Assembly (NCBI GenBank): GCA_036785325.1
Contig: JAXIVH010000073.1
Location: 531,001 to 595,000 of the forward strand
Reading direction: 5' to 3'
Length of the DNA stretch: 64,000 nt
Source: Urophycis tenuis
Lineage: Eukaryota > Chordata > Actinopteri > Gadiformes > Phycidae
The notes below the pieces were generated by a model. It did no database searches. It had not been told where the DNA came from and saw only the letters and a list, made by a program, of their open reading frames with translations. A program made the translations under genes and the position numbers. Positions 60,614 through 64,000 of the stretch are shown here, piece by piece (positions within the stretch are counted from its first letter, which is position 1; the number at the start of each line of letters is the position of its first letter).

Positions 60614-61493
60614 AGTGATGGTTCGGAGTAAAATTCACCCTGAGGTAATTTTCACCAATAATCCAGCCAAATACCCCCTCAGATGGCCAAGTTTAGGGGT
60701 ATAAGTTTAGGGGTAATGGCTTAGTACTGGAGTGAATGGTACAGTGTGTATATCTCGTAAATTACCCCACTTATAATGCATGGATTGTTACCCAACTTCT
60801 GTAGTAGTACATATAGGGTCTGTACTCACAAAACGAGGCATTTTAAGTCAAGTTTGTAAGTACACCAGGAGTTTATTTAAAAGAGCACTTTCCTGATTGC
60901 TTCAACTCTCTGCTGCTAACGCTGCCGCTACCGTCGACGTCACTTCCGTCTTTCCGGAAAAGTTCGTAAAAGTCCTCTTCAACTATATACAAATAAATGG
61001 GAATATAAAATCTAAAATATGGATTTGGGGACTGTCGTACACAACAAACAATGTACATAATATCAAGTATTCAATTATTTCAGTTGTCAATACATTTCGA
61101 TGGAGTGTTGAATTCACTAACTTTTTCCTTACACTTGTGAGTTTTAAAGAGGACTTTCACAAACTTTTCCGGAAAGACGGAAGTGACGTCGACGCAGTGG
61201 TAGCGTTAGCAGCAGAGAGTTGAATCTATCAGGAAAGTGCTCTTTTAAATAAACTCCTGGTGTACTTACAAACTTTAAAATGCCTTGTTTTGTGAGTACA
61301 GACCCTATATGTACTACTACAGAAGTTGGGTAACAATCCATGCATTATTAGTGGGGTAATTTACGAGATATACACACTGTACCATTCACTCCAGTACTAA
61401 GCCATTCGGCTTATACCCCTAGACTTGATCAATATTGACAGTCGCTAAAATGCATCTGAGGGGGTATTTGAGGGGGTATTCCGAACCATCACT
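60614..61493. mobile_element. Fold-back DNA element with about 350-bp inverted arms, TTAA TSD
   Basis: Left arm 60614-60982 and right arm about 61148-61493 are long near-complete reverse complements ('agtgatggttcgga' ... 'tccgaaccatcact'), around a 165-bp spacer. TTAA occurs at both borders (60610-60613 and 61494-61497), as in piggyBac and Kolobok elements. The inner arm is CpG-rich with 'cgtcgacgtcacttccg'. No coding. It sits in the left terminal region of hAT 4, whose sequence is continuous without it. Confidence 0.88.
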
Positions 61494-61670
61494 TTAATAA
61501 AATCGAGATGGAACGATTCTTTTGGCATTTTCCGTTGTCTATGAGGTTTTCTGAAAGATGCGCATGCGCAATTCAGTCCCTCCCCCAGAGCATTCAACGC
61601 GGCCCCGCCAGCTGTTTGTGTGTGGTGACCTGCAGCATCAGCATCTTATTCAGAAAACAGTGTGAGCAAG

Positions 61671-62936
61671 ATGGCAGAGGGAGGACAGCCCCGTTTGCTC
61701 GATAAAAAGGGTAAAACAATTTCTCTTGTATGGCAAAACTTCGGATTTGAAGAGTCCAACGAGGCACAGGCCCACATAATGTGCAAAATGTGCTACAAAG
61801 TAGTATCTGCACCCCTTGGTAACACAACAAACTTGTTCAATCACCTCAGACGTAATCACAAAGTCGCTTACGACGAATTAGCAAAGAAAAAGACAAGACC
61901 AAAACCCTGACAACATCAGTACAGACGTCAATTTCAAACACACTGTATAATGTGATTCCCTATCCGTCAAATTCGGATAGGCACAAGCAAATCACAGCTG
62001 TCATCGGGCATTTTTTAGCTAAAGATATTCACCCTATCAGTAAAGTCGAGGGCGAGGGTTTCAAGAAGCTCATCCATGATAGTGAGGAGATTGTTGTTGA
62101 TGCCGAAGAACAAGAAGTGCCAAGAACTCTATCTAGTTTAAGCTGAAGTTGTTTATTGGTCTTGTACGAGGAGAAGCAGAGGATTTCATCAAGCAAGAGA
62201 TTTGTGCGTGAATCTTCCTCAGTTCCTTCTGCCTGCTCCCGGAAACACAGTGTATTACATTCAAGTCTCAAACCGGAACAGCATAACAGGAGTGTCCCAT
62301 TCTGATTGGCTTATAATGTATAAACATTACATGTTACTAAGCAGATTTGACATGACGTAGGTGTATTCTTCAATCACTTTATGTTATGTCTCCAAGTTCC
62401 AGAGAGTCAGACTTAAAGTCGCCAAGAGGAATACAATCTTCACTATGTCCTTCTTCAGAATGTCAGATCAACCTAACCTTACCATTGCTAAATAATATTT
62501 ATCCTAACAATCCAAACTTTGGACAAACGGTATGTGTTGCCATCTCGGCACCATTTCAGCAGAGTGGTTCTGCCAAAAATGTATGACAAATGTCGAAAAG
62601 AAGTTGAAGAAGAAGTGTCTACAGCGGACAACTTCGCAGCAAGGATGCGACGAAGCCGCATGATGGAGCCATATATTAGCCTGACCCTGCACTTCATTGA
62701 TGCCGAATTTAATTTGTGAGTGAGATGTCTCCAAACGGCGTTCATGCCCGAAAACCATACTGGACGCAACATCGCCCATGGCCTGAGGGAAGCTCTGGTG
62801 CAACGGGGATTAAACAAGGAAAAGCTCGTCAGCATCACCACAGACAATGCCGCTAACATAAAGTTGGTGGCGGAGGTCAATGGATAGCTGAGGTTCCAAT
62901 GCTTTGGCCACAGACTGCACCTGGCCATAGGTGAGT
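61671..62936 (+). pseudogene. hAT 4 transposase, interrupted by a solo LTR
   Basis: ATG 61671 in aagATGG context. The BED finger spans ISLVWQNFGFEESNE, MCKMCYKVVSAPLGNTTNLF and NHLRRNHK. A shift follows TRPKP (stop 61906-61908), then SISNTLYNVIPYPSNSDRHK, GHFLAKDIHPISKVEGEGFK to KLI, the LTR, and QTLDKRYVLPSRHHFSRVVL, PKMYDKCRKEVEEEV. The first catalytic block is corrupted (ADNFAARMRRSR where TTDxW is expected). MEPYISLTLHFIDAEFNL, TAFMPENHTGRNIAHGLREA, SITTDNAANIKLV and FQCFGHRLHLAI follow, with stops at 62718 and 62886. A donor gtgagt lies at 62931-62936, so an intron begins there. Inactive. Confidence 0.85.
62077..62509. mobile_element. Solo LTR, 433 bp, 5-bp TSD
   Basis: TGATAGTGAGG ... 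TTATCCTAACA, flanked by atcca at 62072-62076 and 62510-62514. Removing it with one TSD turns the split hAT 4 frame into KLIQTLDKRY, which matches the equivalent site in the other ZBED-type copies. A TATA-like stretch (tataatgtataaac) lies near 62312. A 5-bp TSD suits Gypsy, BEL or Copia types. No internal genes remain. Confidence 0.85.
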
Positions 62937-63094
62937 ATAGGCTAAGCGATGAGGGTCAAATAAGTGATGATACTCAGCTCAGTGAACCAGATAACCAAAT
63001 AATTAAATGATTATGACAAGATCATTTACTTATTTGGTTATCTGCCATTTCATGCCATTGTGCCTTTTTCATACTGTGCCATAGCCTACTAAAT

Positions 63095-63571
63095 TAGGGT
63101 GACCAGACGTCCCGGTTTGACCGGGACAGTCCCGATTTTGAGTCTCGTGTCCCGAGTCCCGACAAAAGCACGTCGGGACGCTAAAGTGTCCCAGTTTTCA
63201 TGATACAAAATACACAACCCTGGCACAGCCTACAATATCTTATTATAGCACAAAGGTTAAAGTAGCCTATATAGCGAGTTTTCGTGGGTGTGCGTGTGTC
63301 TGTAAACATGCTGTCAGTGAGCCGTGACTGCGCTCATTGACATTTTCTTTCACACACACACACACACACACATACACACTTTACTTCTTTGTTTCAAATC
63401 AATAAATGCTGCCTATGATTAGGCCTGTTCACCAACACATTGCGGTCTTGATTATTCCCATTTTCAAAGTCCGACATTCATTCAAGCAATGGGATGCGTG
63501 TATGCGCGCACGCGCAGTATGGTCACATGCAAAGTGTCCCGGTTTTTGCTTCAAGAAATCTGGTCACCCTA
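63095..63571. mobile_element. Small non-autonomous hAT (TAGGGTGACCAGA ends)
   Basis: 13-bp inverted ends tagggtgaccaga, 8-bp TSD tactaaat (63087-63094 and 63572-63579). Length 477 bp, no transposase. The words 'gtcccggtttgaccgggaca' near the left end form a short hairpin. Contains a CA run at about 63352-63376. Lies in the apparent intron of hAT 4. Confidence 0.92.
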
Positions 63572-63690
63572 TACTAAATATATTATGTTATATGCCTATG
63601 ATATAATATTTTATTCAGCTCAGCTCAAGCTTAACTCACAAACATTGCTTGGAAACATTACCTTTGCTGTGTATAAATGTGTAGCAGAGA

Positions 63691-64000
63691 TGCCCTCAAG
63701 GCTCAGTCCTAGGCCCCACCCTCTTCACCCTGTACATGCTCCCCCTTGGTGGTGTCATCAGCCGGCATGGAATGTCTTTCCATTGCTATGCTGATGACAC
63801 CCAACTATATATTAAAACAAACCCAACACCCTCTGCAGCCCTATCCACAGTTTCCACCTGCCTGGAGGAGATAAAGGCGTGGATGACGGCAAATTTCCTG
63901 CAACTGAACAGTTCGAAGACAGAAGCCATTCTTGTTGGCACCCCACACCAGATCCGGTCATCCACTATCACCAGCATCACCTTCTCCGGTCACGACATCC
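63691..64000 (+). pseudogene. L2-like LINE reverse transcriptase, runs off the window
   Basis: One open frame to the right edge: CPQGSVLGPTLFTLYMLPLG, GVISRHGMSFHCYADDTQLY (catalytic YADD), LEEIKAWMTANFLQLNSSKT, EAILVGTPHQIRSSTITSIT. This is the palm region of a fish L2-type LINE. The 5' part is missing, so it is truncated upstream. Whether the rest is intact cannot be seen. Confidence 0.8.

Larger units (their letters stand above)
60546..63690 (+). mobile_element. hAT transposon 4 (ZBED-type), right end not seen
   Basis: Left end tagggctgtgcaattaatcg preceded by candidate TSD cctacaac (60538-60545). The right terminus is not visible before the L2 fragment at 63691, so the end given is a limit. 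Contains a broken transposase, a fold-back element near the left end, a solo LTR in the coding region and a small hAT in an apparent intron. Confidence 0.75.

Noticed and set aside
61662..61670. GTG at 61662 as start of the hAT 4 transposase
   Set aside because: A non-AUG start is unlikely in a vertebrate element when an ATG in good context lies three codons downstream.

Overview
The window is vertebrate nuclear DNA, most probably from a teleost fish. The evidence is spliced coding segments with GT/AG borders, long CA, GA, TA and GATA microsatellites, a V-SINE-like tRNA-derived SINE, Rex1-, Rex3-, RTE- and L2-type LINEs, Tc1-like DNA, and several ZBED-type hAT transposons. I see no bacterial, plasmid or viral gene organisation.

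Only one convincing host-gene piece was found: a 117-bp minus-strand exon (11712-11828) encoding the start of the guanylate-kinase-like domain of a MAGI scaffold protein, closest to MAGI2. MAGI2 genes are known for very large introns, so the rest of the window is probably intron sequence of this gene. Left to right: 1-11.7 kb is mostly unique or microsatellite DNA with a DIRS-like remnant, a V-SINE, a Rex1 fragment and a small hAT. 11.8-17 kb holds CA repeats, a dead Tc1 and a Rex1 3' end. 17.0-32.1 kb is a single minus-strand Rex1 LINE blown apart by younger insertions: a solo LTR, a TAA-flanked DNA element, and a 10-kb hAT that itself carries a TA-flanked MITE, a second and apparently intact hAT, and an RTE LINE. 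32.4-35.0 kb is a third hAT with a SINE fragment inside. 36.5-37.3 kb holds hAT and LINE remnants. 37.45-53.21 kb is a macrosatellite of seven 2.0-2.8-kb units. 53.2-60.3 kb is a patchwork of LINE fragments, one carrying a hAT within a hAT. 60.5-63.6 kb is a fourth autonomous-type hAT, broken by a fold-back element, a solo LTR and a small hAT. An L2-like reverse transcriptase runs off the right edge.

The insertions can be ordered because target-site duplications (TSDs) are still legible. In six cases, mentally removing the insert plus one TSD restores the interrupted reading frame, which is strong internal proof of the boundaries.

The most unusual object is the macrosatellite. Each unit opens with an 18-bp GC-rich palindrome and contains four sites matching or nearly matching the vertebrate CTCF core motif, one in + orientation followed by three in - orientation. 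Some units end in a GGGACC/GGTCCC hairpin module and an expanding GATA tract. The units fall into two sequence types (order A A B A B B B), and the array splits an ordinary dispersed repeat into two halves. This resembles in outline CTCF-binding macrosatellites such as mammalian DXZ4, but any chromatin function here is inference only.
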